From: Gemmatimonadales bacterium
Lineage (GTDB): Bacteria; Gemmatimonadota; Gemmatimonadetes; Palauibacterales; Palauibacteraceae
Assembly (NCBI GenBank): GCA_009840115.1
Contig: VXOJ01000032.1
Span: 1 to 64,000 of the forward strand
Direction: 5' to 3'
DNA length: 64,000 nt
The position numbers were made by a program, and so were the translations under genes. This document shows positions 45,806-54,342 of the stretch, one piece after another. Below the pieces are notes generated by a model that worked only from the letters and a program-made list of their open reading frames with translations, was not told the origin of the DNA and did no database searches. Every line of letters begins with the position of its first letter. Positions within the stretch are counted from its first letter, which is position 1.

Positions 45806-46024
45806 TCAGTCCCGGGAGCGCTCCGCCTGAACCGCGGCGATCACGCCCCACACCGCTGCTCCCACCGCGAGGCCGGTCCCGATCCAGCGGCCGACCTCCG
45901 CCCAGCGGCCGGGCCGTCCGGTCCGCCAGGGTCGGGTGATCTCGCTCCGCCAGTACTCCACCTCGTCGGCGACGATCTCGCGGGCCACCTCCGCCACCGG
46001 TCCGGCCAGCCGCCGGGCGTCCAC
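45806..46024 (-). CDS. small membrane protein
   Basis: 72 residues from GTG 46024. An acidic N-terminus (VAREIVADEVEYWRSEITRP) is followed by one hydrophobic segment (WIGTGLAVGAAVWGVIAAV). It begins 4 bases after the stop of the reductase gene with a GGGGA in front. No family recognised. Confidence 0.6.
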   Translation of the reverse strand: MDARRLAGPVAEVAREIVADEVEYWRSEITRPWRTGRPGRWAEVGRWIGTGLAVGAAVWGVIAAVQAERSRD

Positions 46025-46028
46025 TACG

Positions 46029-46832
46029 CTAGTCCCCGGGCGGCCGGGAGCCGACGAAGTCCTCGCCGCCGTCCACCCGGATCGTGTTTCCCGTCATCCA
46101 CCCCGTTTCCGGCGCGGCGAGCGCGACCATGCACCGCGCCACGTCTTCCGGGGTTCCGAGTCGCCCGTGGGGGTTCTGGGCCGCGGCCTCGGCGATCATG
46201 TGTTCCGCGCCGGGGATCTTGCGGAGGGCGGGCGTGTCGGTCACGCCGGCGCGGATCGAGTTCACGGTGATGCCCCTCGTCGCGAGTTCGAGCGCGAGTT
46301 GACGGCAGTGCGATTCGAGCGCGGCCTTGGCCGCGGAGACGGCGCCGTAGGAAGGGATCACACGGTCGCCCCCGGAGGAGGTCATGGCGAAGATCCGCCC
46401 GCCCTCGCCCATCAGGCCGCGTTCGAGCAGCCCCTGGGTCCAGTAGACCAGCGTATGGGCCATGACGTCCAGCGTCATGTTCATCTGTTCCGGACTCATC
46501 CCGGCCGCGTCGTCCGGCACGAAGGGGAGCAGGGTTCCGAAGGCCAGAGAGTGCATCAGCACCCGGACGGAACCCGGCCCGGCGCCTTCCGCGATTTCGT
46601 CCAGCACCCTGTCGCGCTTCTTCGCGGAGGCCGCGTTCACGTTGAAGAACAGCGCGCGCCGTCCGCGCGACTCGATCCGCGCCCGAATCTCTCCGACGTG
46701 CGCGAGCCCCGCTCTCCGGTCCAGGTGTATCCCGTAGATGTCGTAGCCGGCTTCCGCGAAGGCGAGCGCCGCCGCTTCGCCAAAGCCGCTCGAGGCTCCA
46801 AGAATCAACGCGCCGGGCGCAGAATCCGTCAC
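46029..46832 (-). CDS. short-chain dehydrogenase, FabI/FabL-like enoyl-ACP reductase
   Basis: 267 residues from GTG 46832 with GGAGGGAT before it. Rossmann motif GASSGFGEAAALAFAEAGY, later SLAFGTLLPF, MTSSGGDRVIPSYGAVSAAK with the Tyr-x(6)-Lys pair near 157-164, GITVNSIRAGVTDTPALRKI and a C-terminal WMTGNTIRVDGGEDF. The SLAFG element and spacing recall enoyl-ACP reductases of the FabI/FabL type, but another SDR activity is possible. Confidence 0.75.
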   Translation of the reverse strand: MTDSAPGALILGASSGFGEAAALAFAEAGYDIYGIHLDRRAGLAHVGEIRARIESRGRRALFFNVNAASAKKRDRVLDEIAEGAGPGSVRVLMHSLAFGTLLPFVPDDAAGMSPEQMNMTLDVMAHTLVYWTQGLLERGLMGEGGRIFAMTSSGGDRVIPSYGAVSAAKAALESHCRQLALELATRGITVNSIRAGVTDTPALRKIPGAEHMIAEAAAQNPHGRLGTPEDVARCMVALAAPETGWMTGNTIRVDGGEDFVGSRPPGD

Positions 46833-47456
46833 TCGTATCCCTCCGTTGCGGTCCGTTACAGGGCCACTCTCCCGGTCTCGGTCGCCCCCGGGAGGTGGAG
46901 CGCACAGCATAGCCGCCCGCCCCCCGGGTCGCACGGTCCGGCGCCCTCCGAATGTGGGGGGGAAAACCCGGCGTCGGCGCCGCTCGAACGCCGGCGCGGC
47001 GGGGCTCGCCAGGGCTGCCGGACCCCCAACGGCGACGCATCCGGCGAGCGGGCCGCGGATCGGAGGCAATCCATATTTTTTGAAAAAAATCATGCGCGAT
47101 CCGGTTCCTTCGAGCTGTCGCCACAGCCCGTTCATCACCGCATGTAACATGCATGAACGCCGCACGCGAGTGCCGCCGCCACGCCGCGGATTAGCGGCAC
47201 AATCCACACGTGATCGGGAGTTTTGGACGATCATTCAACAGTCACGTAATACGCTACAACACAAATTGTTACGACCTCACTGCACAATCCGCCGATCCCC
47301 GGGCGAACGGGTCGTCCGCTTGCAGGGGCGGGAACGTCGATCCTATCCTCAAAGCGCGACGGGAAATGCACGGCCCCTGATTGCCGCGGACCTCCGGCGT
47401 CCGTTCGGATACAGAGAGCGAAACCCTCGAATTTTCTTGCGAGTGTGCCCCTGACT
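46833..47456. other. long intergenic region with AT-rich patches and inverted repeats
   Basis: 624 bases without a credible gene. It holds a T6-G-A7 inverted repeat (47076-47089), an exact GCATGT-a-ACATGC inverted repeat (47140-47152) and an AT-richer part at about 47200-47280. The G+C drop and palindromes suggest a regulatory region or an unrecognised RNA; no tRNA or known RNA fold was recognised. Confidence 0.4.
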
Positions 47457-47459
47457 ATG

Positions 47460-47639
47460 ATGGCATCATCCGACTGTAGCCTCGTCAACGTCGTCGTGGA
47501 TCTCCCCAAGGAACTTGCCGCTGATGTGGAAGCCGTGCGCCAGCGAGATCCCGAGTTCCTCGAGCGTGCCATTCAGTACGTGCTGGCCCGCCGAATCATC
47601 TTCGAAGAACTCAAGACCCCCGCCTCGAGACACCGCTGA
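47460..47639 (+). CDS. hypothetical small protein
   Basis: 59 residues from ATG 47460 (ATG 47457 and GTG 47445 are alternatives; none has a good ribosome site). VNVVVDLPKELAADVEAVRQ followed by FLERAIQYVLARRIIFEELK could fold as strand-helix-helix like a ribbon-helix-helix protein. No partner toxin is next to it. Confidence 0.5.
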   Translation: MASSDCSLVNVVVDLPKELAADVEAVRQRDPEFLERAIQYVLARRIIFEELKTPASRHR

Positions 47640-47775
47640 ACGAAACGGCCGGCGAGCTCGCGTCGGCGCGGATTCCGCCGCGGACCCGCGATCCCGGCCG
47701 AGGCTTGCCAACCGTTGACGCCCGTCCCACCCGGGGCTACATCGCGCAGGGAGTGGTGAGCGGGGAGGTGAGGGG

Positions 47776-48177
47776 TTGGCCAGCGATTGCGAGCCGAGTA
47801 TAGCCGTGTCCTCCGATACGGAGCGTCCAGCGCCCGGTCGGGATGCCGAGAGGGGATCGGAGTCCGACGAAGGCGTCCTGCGGGCCAAATACGCCGACTA
47901 CTGCTCGGCTCAACTCACCGAAGTATTCCTCTCCCTGTCCGAAGAACGCATCTACGAGATCGTGGAAGAGGAAGCCCGCGCGCAGGCGTTCGGCCAGGAG
48001 CGCCTGGGGTTCCAGACGATGGTCCGACTCGCGACCAAGCGACTCCGGGAGAGCGTGCCGTTGCCCGATTTCGAGACGTGGCGCCGCGACTACGAAGCTG
48101 CCCCCGAGGAGTATGAAGCGTACCTGATGGGCCTGTGGCGGCAGCGTTCGGAGGAGGAGGCCCCGGAGACCGATTGA
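47776..48177 (+). CDS. hypothetical acidic helical protein
   Basis: 133 residues from TTG 47776, supported by GGAGGTGA at the right distance. About 35 disordered residues, then a helical domain (YADYCSAQLTEVFLSLSEER, EARAQAFGQERLGFQTMV). Acidic C-terminus. It is 23 bases upstream of another unknown gene and both precede the GT87-like gene. Confidence 0.6.
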   Translation: MASDCEPSIAVSSDTERPAPGRDAERGSESDEGVLRAKYADYCSAQLTEVFLSLSEERIYEIVEEEARAQAFGQERLGFQTMVRLATKRLRESVPLPDFETWRRDYEAAPEEYEAYLMGLWRQRSEEEAPETD

Positions 48178-48200
48178 ATCGCGGTCGAATCGGAGGACGG

Positions 48201-48512
48201 ATGCCTGAAGATCAGTACGACGCAGCCGACAGCGCCGAGGAAGGACGCCCCCAACTGCGGATGTGGGACGAAGCGGGCCAGGAAACGGCCATCGGCAGCC
48301 TCGACGACGGGGAACGGCGGTGGAAGATCCTCGTCATCGCCGAACCGGTCGCCGAAGACCTCGTCCGGGGCTGGCTCTCCTTCCGGCTCGACGACGAGAA
48401 GTACGACACGGCTCCGGTGATCCTGGAAGAAACGGTGGCGCGCGTCGTCGAGCGGGCCGCCGAACTCCCCGAGCCCATGTTGCAACAGCTCTTCAGTTCG
48501 GCCCGGCGGTGA
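48201..48512 (+). CDS. hypothetical small protein in the glycosyltransferase operon
   Basis: 103 residues from ATG 48201 with GGAGG 5 bases before it. RRWKILVIAEPVAEDLVRGW and LSFRLDDEKYDTAPVILEE give an alpha/beta pattern. The stop overlaps the glycosyltransferase start (GTGA). No family recognised. Confidence 0.6.
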   Translation: MPEDQYDAADSAEEGRPQLRMWDEAGQETAIGSLDDGERRWKILVIAEPVAEDLVRGWLSFRLDDEKYDTAPVILEETVARVVERAAELPEPMLQQLFSSARR

Positions 48513-49858
48513 CGTCGGCGGGGTCACCCGCTGACACAGGCGCAGGTCGGCCGGGCTGGCTCTGGCTGCTCGTGGCCGTCGAGGCGGCGGCGCTCTGGGG
48601 CATGGCCTGGGGTGGGTCCGGGACTCCCTGGCCGGCGATTCCGCTGTGGGTCGCGGCGTTCGCGGCCTATCTCTGCGCGGCCCGCTACGCCACCGCGCCG
48701 CGCCGGGCGGGTTCGATCCGCCGGCACGTCTGGACCGCCGGGATCGCCCTTCGAGCGGGCGTCTTTCCCTCGGCGCCCGCCCTGTCCGAGGACGTCTACC
48801 GGTACATGTGGGACGGCTGGGTTCAGTCCAACGGAGTGAATCCCTACGCGCATCCCCCCTCGGCAGCAGCGCTCGAGGAGCTGCGCACCGCGTGGTGGCC
48901 GCTCATCAATCACGCGGACGTGTCCACGATCTACCCGCCGGCGGCTCAGATCGTATTCGCGCTCCTGGCCTCCGCCGGCCCCGCGTGGTGGATCTTCAAG
49001 CTGGGGTGGCTCGCGGCCGATCTGCTGGTCGCGCGACTCATCGACCGGCTTTCGTCCGGCCGGAGCGTGCTCCCGCTCCTGCTCTATCTCTGGTCTCCGC
49101 TCGTCGTCGTCGAGGTGGCCTGGAGCGGGCATCTCGATCCGCTCGGGGTCGCGCCGATGCTGGGCGCCGTGGCGCTGGCCGGCAGCGCGGCGGTTCCGGC
49201 GTGGAGGTCCGGCGCCCTCCTGGGGCTCGGCGCCGCGGTGAAGTTCGCCCCGCTCGCCGCGCTCCCGGCTCTCTTCCGGCTGCGCGGCCCCGGGGCGCTC
49301 GCCGCCGCCGCCCTCGTGCCCCTCCTTCTCTATGTGCCCTACGTCGGCGCGGGGCCGGCCCTCTTCGACGGTCTGCGGACGTACGCGGACATCTGGGCGT
49401 TCAACGGCGGCCTCTACCGGGTGCTCGAAGGGCTGCCGGGGCACCCCGACCTCGCGAAGTGGATCGGCGCGTCGATCGTCGGCGCCATCGCGCTGCGCGC
49501 CGCGCTCCGCCGCTGGCCGCTGGAGCGCGCCCTCCTGTGGACGATCGGCGCCGCCCTCCTCCTCTCTCCGACCCTCCACCCGTGGTATCTGCTCTGGGTG
49601 CTTCCCTTCGCCTGCCTCTCGGCGAGCCGGGGATGGCTTCTGTTCAGCGGAACCGTGTTTCTCGCCTACGCCGGGAGGGGTGTCTACCTCGCCACCGGGG
49701 CGTGGCCGGAACCCGCCTGGCTGACGTGGCTGATCCACGGGCCGCCGCTGGCCCTCCTAGCCTGGGATGGCTGGCGCGGGCGGGGTTCTCAGGGACTCGC
49801 GCGTCGTGAGGGCGTAACCCGCGGCGAAGAGGGCGGTGAAGGGCAGGACGGCGGGTGA
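48509..49858 (+). CDS. polyprenol-phosphate-sugar-dependent membrane glycosyltransferase, GT87-like
   Basis: 449 residues from GTG 48509 with about ten membrane segments. The first loop has the acidic pair of GT-C enzymes in SEDVYRYMWDGWVQSNGVNP YAHPP-like form (SEDVYRYMWDG, about residues 92-102). SGHLDPLGVAPML and LTLHPWYLLW-like LSPTLHPWYLLWVLPF also fit DUF2029/GT87 mannosyltransferases. Transfers a sugar from a lipid carrier outside the membrane. The last 100 bases overlap the 3' end of the convergent GT2 gene. Confidence 0.8.
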   Translation: MTSAGSPADTGAGRPGWLWLLVAVEAAALWGMAWGGSGTPWPAIPLWVAAFAAYLCAARYATAPRRAGSIRRHVWTAGIALRAGVFPSAPALSEDVYRYMWDGWVQSNGVNPYAHPPSAAALEELRTAWWPLINHADVSTIYPPAAQIVFALLASAGPAWWIFKLGWLAADLLVARLIDRLSSGRSVLPLLLYLWSPLVVVEVAWSGHLDPLGVAPMLGAVALAGSAAVPAWRSGALLGLGAAVKFAPLAALPALFRLRGPGALAAAALVPLLLYVPYVGAGPALFDGLRTYADIWAFNGGLYRVLEGLPGHPDLAKWIGASIVGAIALRAALRRWPLERALLWTIGAALLLSPTLHPWYLLWVLPFACLSASRGWLLFSGTVFLAYAGRGVYLATGAWPEPAWLTWLIHGPPLALLAWDGWRGRGSQGLARREGVTRGEEGGEGQDGG

Positions 49859-51190
49859 CCCGACGAGTGCCGTGTTCACGACGGCGCCGGCGAGCGCCGC
49901 GGCGAGCGCCAGGCGCAGGAGCGCGGGCCCACTCGAGAGCCGGACCCGGTACGCCACGACGGGCTGGAAGCCGCGTTTCGGCGTGCGGACGAAGGGGGTT
50001 CGCGTCCCGCGGCAGGCCCGCGCCACGGCGAAGGTGAGGGGCACGCCGAGCCCCAGCCCCAGGAGCAGGGCTTCGACGATGCGGCGCCCGAGGTGTCCGC
50101 GCCGGCGGATCCACCCGGCGGAACCGTAGAAGAGCACGAACGGGACGGTGGCGAGGAGCACGGCGGCGACATGAACGGCGGCCGGGAGGCCGAAGCCGGT
50201 CGCGGCCGCCCACCCGGCCCCCGCGAGCGCCGCCGCCATCGTGAGCGTCAGCGGATGGACGACGTGTCCCACGAGATGGGCCGTCGCCTCGAACTTGATC
50301 GCCGCCGGCACGGGGGCGCGCCAGATCCGCGGCAGCAGCTTCCGTGCGCTCTGGATGCCGCCCTGCGTCCAGCGGCTCTGCTGGATCTCCACCGCGCGCA
50401 GGTTCGCCGGCAGCTCGGCGGGGACCCGGACGTCGTCCCGGTACACGAATCGCCAGCCCGCGAGCTGGGCGCGGTAGCTGAGGTCGACGTCCTCGGTCAG
50501 CGTGTCGCTCTGCCAACCCCCCGCAGACTGCACGCACGCCTTGCGCCACATTCCGCCGGAGCCGTTGAAGTTGAAGAAGAGGCCGGCGCGGTATCGCGCT
50601 TCGTGCTCGATCGCGAAGTGCGCGTCGAGGAAGAGCGCCTGGGCTCGCGTCAGCCAGCTCGCGTCGGGCGAGAGGTGATCCCAGGCCGCCTGCACCGCCC
50701 CCACGCCGGGGTCGGCGAACGGCGGGAGCAACTCCCGAATCAACTCCGGGGGCGGAACGAAGTCCGCGTCCAGTACGAGGAGGAAGTCGCCGCGGGCGAG
50801 GGATACGCCTTGGGCGAGCGCGCCGGCCTTGAACCCTTCGCGGGATCCCCGCCGCACGTGCCGGATGTCGACGCCGCGGGCCCGCCATTCGCGTATCCGT
50901 CGCGCCGCGATCGCCACCGTCTCGTCGTCGGAGTCGTCGAGCAGCTGGATTTCGAGGCGGTCCGCCGGGTAGCGGAGGCGGCAGGCGGCGTCGATGAGCC
51001 GTTCGACGACGTTGGCTTCGTTGAAGACGGGCAGTTGTACGGTGACGACCGGGAGCGGGCCGTCCCAGGCGCGCGCTTCCACCCGGGCGGGCCGGCGCAT
51101 CCGCAGCCAGAGCAGGCGCAGCCGGTGCGCCCCGAAGGGGGCGAGCAGCGCGAGGAGCGCCAGGTACGCCAGTGGTGCGACCTCGCTCAT
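49757..51190 (-). CDS. family 2 glycosyltransferase, cellulose-synthase-like
   Basis: 477 residues. One N-terminal membrane helix, then the GT-A domain: VTVQLPVFNEANVVERLIDA, QLLDDSDDET (first Asp pair), VLDADFVPPPELI (DxD), DTLTEDVDLSYRAQLAGW (TED base) and QQSRWTQGG (QxxRW). Four C-terminal membrane helices. Processive or lipid-directed synthesis of a beta-linked polymer or glycolipid. Overlaps the amidohydrolase gene start region downstream of it by 4 bases at its own start. Confidence 0.85.
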   Translation of the reverse strand: MSEVAPLAYLALLALLAPFGAHRLRLLWLRMRRPARVEARAWDGPLPVVTVQLPVFNEANVVERLIDAACRLRYPADRLEIQLLDDSDDETVAIAARRIREWRARGVDIRHVRRGSREGFKAGALAQGVSLARGDFLLVLDADFVPPPELIRELLPPFADPGVGAVQAAWDHLSPDASWLTRAQALFLDAHFAIEHEARYRAGLFFNFNGSGGMWRKACVQSAGGWQSDTLTEDVDLSYRAQLAGWRFVYRDDVRVPAELPANLRAVEIQQSRWTQGGIQSARKLLPRIWRAPVPAAIKFEATAHLVGHVVHPLTLTMAAALAGAGWAAATGFGLPAAVHVAAVLLATVPFVLFYGSAGWIRRRGHLGRRIVEALLLGLGLGVPLTFAVARACRGTRTPFVRTPKRGFQPVVAYRVRLSSGPALLRLALAAALAGAVVNTALVGSPAVLPFTALFAAGYALTTRESLRTPPAPAIPG

Positions 51191-52506
51191 GGCCGCGTCC
51201 CGGTCTCCTCCGTCCCGATCCGGTCCGCCCCGATTACATCCGCGCGGAAGTCGAGCCGGTCGAGCGCGATCACGCCGTCGCTCATCACGAACAGCACATC
51301 CTGATACTGGCCGATGTCATCGAGCGGGTTGCGGTCGAGGACGAGAAGATCCGCCTCGAACCCCGCCGCGACCCGTCCCGTCCGGTCCGCGATGCCGAGC
51401 AACTCCGCCGCCACCGTGGTCGCGGCCCGGATCGCATCGAGTTCGCTCATCCCGATGCCCACGAATTCCATCAGTTCGTGGCTCATGCGGAGGACGCTCC
51501 CGGACCCGTAGCCGGTGTCCGTGGCGGCGACGAGCGGGACTCCGAGCGCGTGGGCCGCCGCCGCCGTCTCCCGGACGCGGGGGAGCATGTGCCGGCCGCG
51601 CACCTGGAGCACCGGATCGTCGTAGTCGCCGCCCGGGATCGTGAGATCGGACACGACGGCGATCGTCGGCACCAGGTAGGTGCCCCGCTCCCGCATGAGG
51701 CGGAGCGTTTCGTCGCGGAGATACGTTCCGTGCTCGATGCTTCGCACGCCGGCCGCGACGGCCGCCCGGCCACCGCGGTCTCCGTGCGCGTGCGCGGCCA
51801 CGGGGACGCCGCCGCGCGAGGCCTCCGCCACCAGCGCCGACAGTTCGGCCTCCGTGAAGAACGGCTTGCGGGGGTCGGTCTCCGGCAGGCCGGCGCGTTC
51901 GGTCGCGTTGACCTTGATGAAATCCACGTCGCGATCGAGCATCGCGCGCGCCACCCGCCCCATCGCCTCGGAGCCGCGCACGTCGCGCCCGAGGAGATCG
52001 CCGAGTCCCGGCTCATCGAGGAAGAGTCCCTCGGCCGGGCGGGGCCGCACATGGTAGCCCGCGGCGAGGATCTCCGGGCCGTCGAAGCCCCCGCTCCGGA
52101 ACAGTTCCCGCAGGCCGACGTCGGCGAAGAACCCCGCCCCCATGCTGCGCGCCGTCGTGACTCCGGAGAGCAGGGCCCGGCGAGCCGCCTCGAGCGTCCC
52201 GATGTGGACATGGGCGTCGATCAGGCCGGGAACGAGGAAGCGGCCGCCGAGGTCGATCGTGCGCGCCGCGGCGGGCGCCTCGCCCCCCTCCGTCACGGAC
52301 ACGATGACGCCTTCCCGCACGACGACCGTCGCGTTCGAGAGGACGCCGCCAGTCCCCGGATCGATCACCGAGGCGCCGGTGAAGGCGACCGCCACGCTCT
52401 GGCCGGCCGCGGGCGTCGCGGAAGCCAGGCAGGCGAGCAGGACGCCCACATTGCGGGCGACTCGGAAGCGTCGGGACGCGGTGGCGGCTGCAGCGATGGC
52501 GGACAT
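51187..52506 (-). CDS. exported amidohydrolase (imidazolonepropionase/prolidase-like)
   Basis: 439 residues from ATG 52506. Signal peptide ending near ATPAAGQ. Metal ligands DAHVHIG (about 85-91), the carboxylated-lysine position DFIKVNATE, AAHAHGD, SIEHGTYL and the catalytic Asp in VAATDTGYG. These match secreted metal-dependent amidohydrolases that cleave dipeptides or cyclic amides. Its stop overlaps the GT2 start (ATGA). Confidence 0.85.
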   Translation of the reverse strand: MSAIAAAATASRRFRVARNVGVLLACLASATPAAGQSVAVAFTGASVIDPGTGGVLSNATVVVREGVIVSVTEGGEAPAAARTIDLGGRFLVPGLIDAHVHIGTLEAARRALLSGVTTARSMGAGFFADVGLRELFRSGGFDGPEILAAGYHVRPRPAEGLFLDEPGLGDLLGRDVRGSEAMGRVARAMLDRDVDFIKVNATERAGLPETDPRKPFFTEAELSALVAEASRGGVPVAAHAHGDRGGRAAVAAGVRSIEHGTYLRDETLRLMRERGTYLVPTIAVVSDLTIPGGDYDDPVLQVRGRHMLPRVRETAAAAHALGVPLVAATDTGYGSGSVLRMSHELMEFVGIGMSELDAIRAATTVAAELLGIADRTGRVAAGFEADLLVLDRNPLDDIGQYQDVLFVMSDGVIALDRLDFRADVIGADRIGTEETGTRP

Positions 52507-52542
52507 TGGGCACCTCCGGGATCTTGACCGTAAGCCACCAAG

Positions 52543-54189
52543 ATGACTCCGGCCGCGGGTCGTGAACAGGAGCGCGCCGCCATCGATTCGGCTACGTTGC
52601 CCCCGATGCAGCTTACGACGCCACCACTGCCACGCGGGGCCGCCCAGGGCCGGGAGCCGCTTCCGTTCCCGCTGCGCGTCGCCGCCATCGACGTGGGGTC
52701 GAACGCGTTCCGCTTCGTCGCGGCCGAGTTCAGCGACCCGGACCGCTACGTGGAACTGGCGTCGGAGCGGGTCCCGGTCCGGCTGGGACGTTCGGCCTTC
52801 CTCACCGGGGAACTGTCGCCTTCCGCCATCGACCGGACCGTAGAGGGGTTCCGGCGCTTCCGGGAGGAAATCGACCGCCTGGGCGTCGAGCATGTGCGCG
52901 CCGTGGCCACGAGCGCGGTTCGGGAGAGCCGCAACGGCGCGGATCTCGTCCGCCGCGTCGAAGCGGAGGCGGGAATCCGGCTCGATCTCATCTCCGGCAC
53001 GGATGAGGCGCGGCTCGTGTGGACGTCCGTGAAGCAGCGGTTCGATCTCGGCGACGCCAAGTGGATGCTCGTGGATCTCGGCGGCGGGAGCGTCGAGGTG
53101 TCGCTGGCGGATCGGTCCGGGATCATGTGGAGCCAGTCGCACCGCATGGGATCGGTCCGGTTGCTCGAGGAACTCACGGGGGCGGACGATGCGCCCGCGC
53201 ACTTCGCGAATCTGCTCGCGGAATACGCCGCCACGCTCCGCATTCCGCACGCGAGCAAGCACTGGACGCCGGTGCAGTTGATCGCCACCGGCGGCAATAT
53301 CGAGGAACTCGCGCGCCTCGCGGGTCACGGCGCCGCCGACGGCACTCGCCGCATCACGCGGGCCGAACTCGCCATGGCGATCGAGGAGTTCTCCCGCCTC
53401 TCCTACAGCCAGCGCATCGGCCGGCTGGGTCTGCGCGAAGACCGGGCGGACGTGATTCTCCCGGCCGCGATCGTGTACGACCGCGTCGCCGAACTCGCGG
53501 GAGCCGACGAGATTCTCGTCCCCGGAGTCGGCGTGAAGGAGGGCGTGCTCTTCGACCTCGTCGACGAGTTGACGAGCGGCGCCGGTTTCGGGCGGCTGGA
53601 GCGGATCGTCCACGAAGGAGCGCTCACGCTCGGGCGCCGATACCTCTTCGACGAGGATCACGGGCGGCACGTCGCGTCGCTGTCCCTCTCCCTGTTCGAC
53701 CAGCTCACCGAGGTCCACGGCCTCGAACCGCGCGACCGGCGGATTCTGCTGGCGGGGGCGATCCTGCACGACATCGGGCAGCACATCTCCTATGCGAAAC
53801 ACCACAAGCACTCCCTCTATCTGATCCTTCACAGCGAGATCCCGGGCATCGCGCCGAACGAGCTCCCGCTCGTCGCCCTGGTCGCGCGCTACCACCGGCG
53901 AGCCGAACCGCGCCGCAGCCACTACCTGTACCGCGACCTGGGTCCTCCCGACCGCGAACGGGTGGAGAGGCTCGCCGCCCTCCTGCGCATCGCGGACTCG
54001 CTGGACCGCGAGCACCTCCAGCGCGTGCAGAGCATCGAGGCGCGCGTGCACGAGCACAGGCTCGAACTCCGTCTCGAGCGGAGGGGAAGCCTGCTCCTCG
54101 AGCAGTGGGCGCTACGCAAGAAGGGGAAGCTCTTCGCCCGCATCTTCGGCCTCGAACCGTACGTCACCTTCGACCTGGCCTCCGACTGA
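52543..54189 (+). CDS. ppx: exopolyphosphatase / guanosine pentaphosphate phosphatase
   Basis: 548 residues from ATG 52543; ATG 52606 is an alternative nearer to the conserved part. ASKHA-type phosphatase: AAIDVGSNAFRFVAAEF (phosphate-1), ATSAVRESRNG, ISGTDEARL, LVDLGGGSVEVSL (phosphate-2), GGNIEELARL. A C-terminal HD-type domain has LLAGAILHDIGQHISYAKHH near 405-425. Hydrolyses polyphosphate ends. Followed by ppk1. Confidence 0.92.
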   Translation: MTPAAGREQERAAIDSATLPPMQLTTPPLPRGAAQGREPLPFPLRVAAIDVGSNAFRFVAAEFSDPDRYVELASERVPVRLGRSAFLTGELSPSAIDRTVEGFRRFREEIDRLGVEHVRAVATSAVRESRNGADLVRRVEAEAGIRLDLISGTDEARLVWTSVKQRFDLGDAKWMLVDLGGGSVEVSLADRSGIMWSQSHRMGSVRLLEELTGADDAPAHFANLLAEYAATLRIPHASKHWTPVQLIATGGNIEELARLAGHGAADGTRRITRAELAMAIEEFSRLSYSQRIGRLGLREDRADVILPAAIVYDRVAELAGADEILVPGVGVKEGVLFDLVDELTSGAGFGRLERIVHEGALTLGRRYLFDEDHGRHVASLSLSLFDQLTEVHGLEPRDRRILLAGAILHDIGQHISYAKHHKHSLYLILHSEIPGIAPNELPLVALVARYHRRAEPRRSHYLYRDLGPPDRERVERLAALLRIADSLDREHLQRVQSIEARVHEHRLELRLERRGSLLLEQWALRKKGKLFARIFGLEPYVTFDLASD

Positions 54190-54230
54190 CTCGACCTGGC
54201 CTCCCACCGGACCGATCCGACCTGGCCTCC
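54171..54230 (+). repeat. three copies of a 13-base unit across the ppx stop
   Basis: CGACCTGGCCTCC occurs at 54171-54183, 54192-54204 and 54218-54230; the last two share an added CACCG. The first copy encodes the end of Ppx. Slippage or duplication at the 3' end of the gene is the simplest explanation. Confidence 0.7.
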
Positions 54231-54276
54231 CACCGACTGAGGCGCCCGAAACGAGCGGAACCGGGGGTGCGTGGCT

Positions 54277-54282
54277 TATAAT
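54277..54282 (+). promoter_or_regulatory. -10 element before ppk1
   Basis: Perfect TATAAT about 60 bases before the ppk1 ATG in otherwise GC-rich sequence. No good -35 at 16-18 bases; an activator such as PhoB could replace it. Confidence 0.4.
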
Positions 54283-54342
54283 GCAGGCCCTGTGTTCGCA
54301 AATGGCCGGCGAGGTGGCCGGAAGAAAGTGGCGGAGAGCCGT

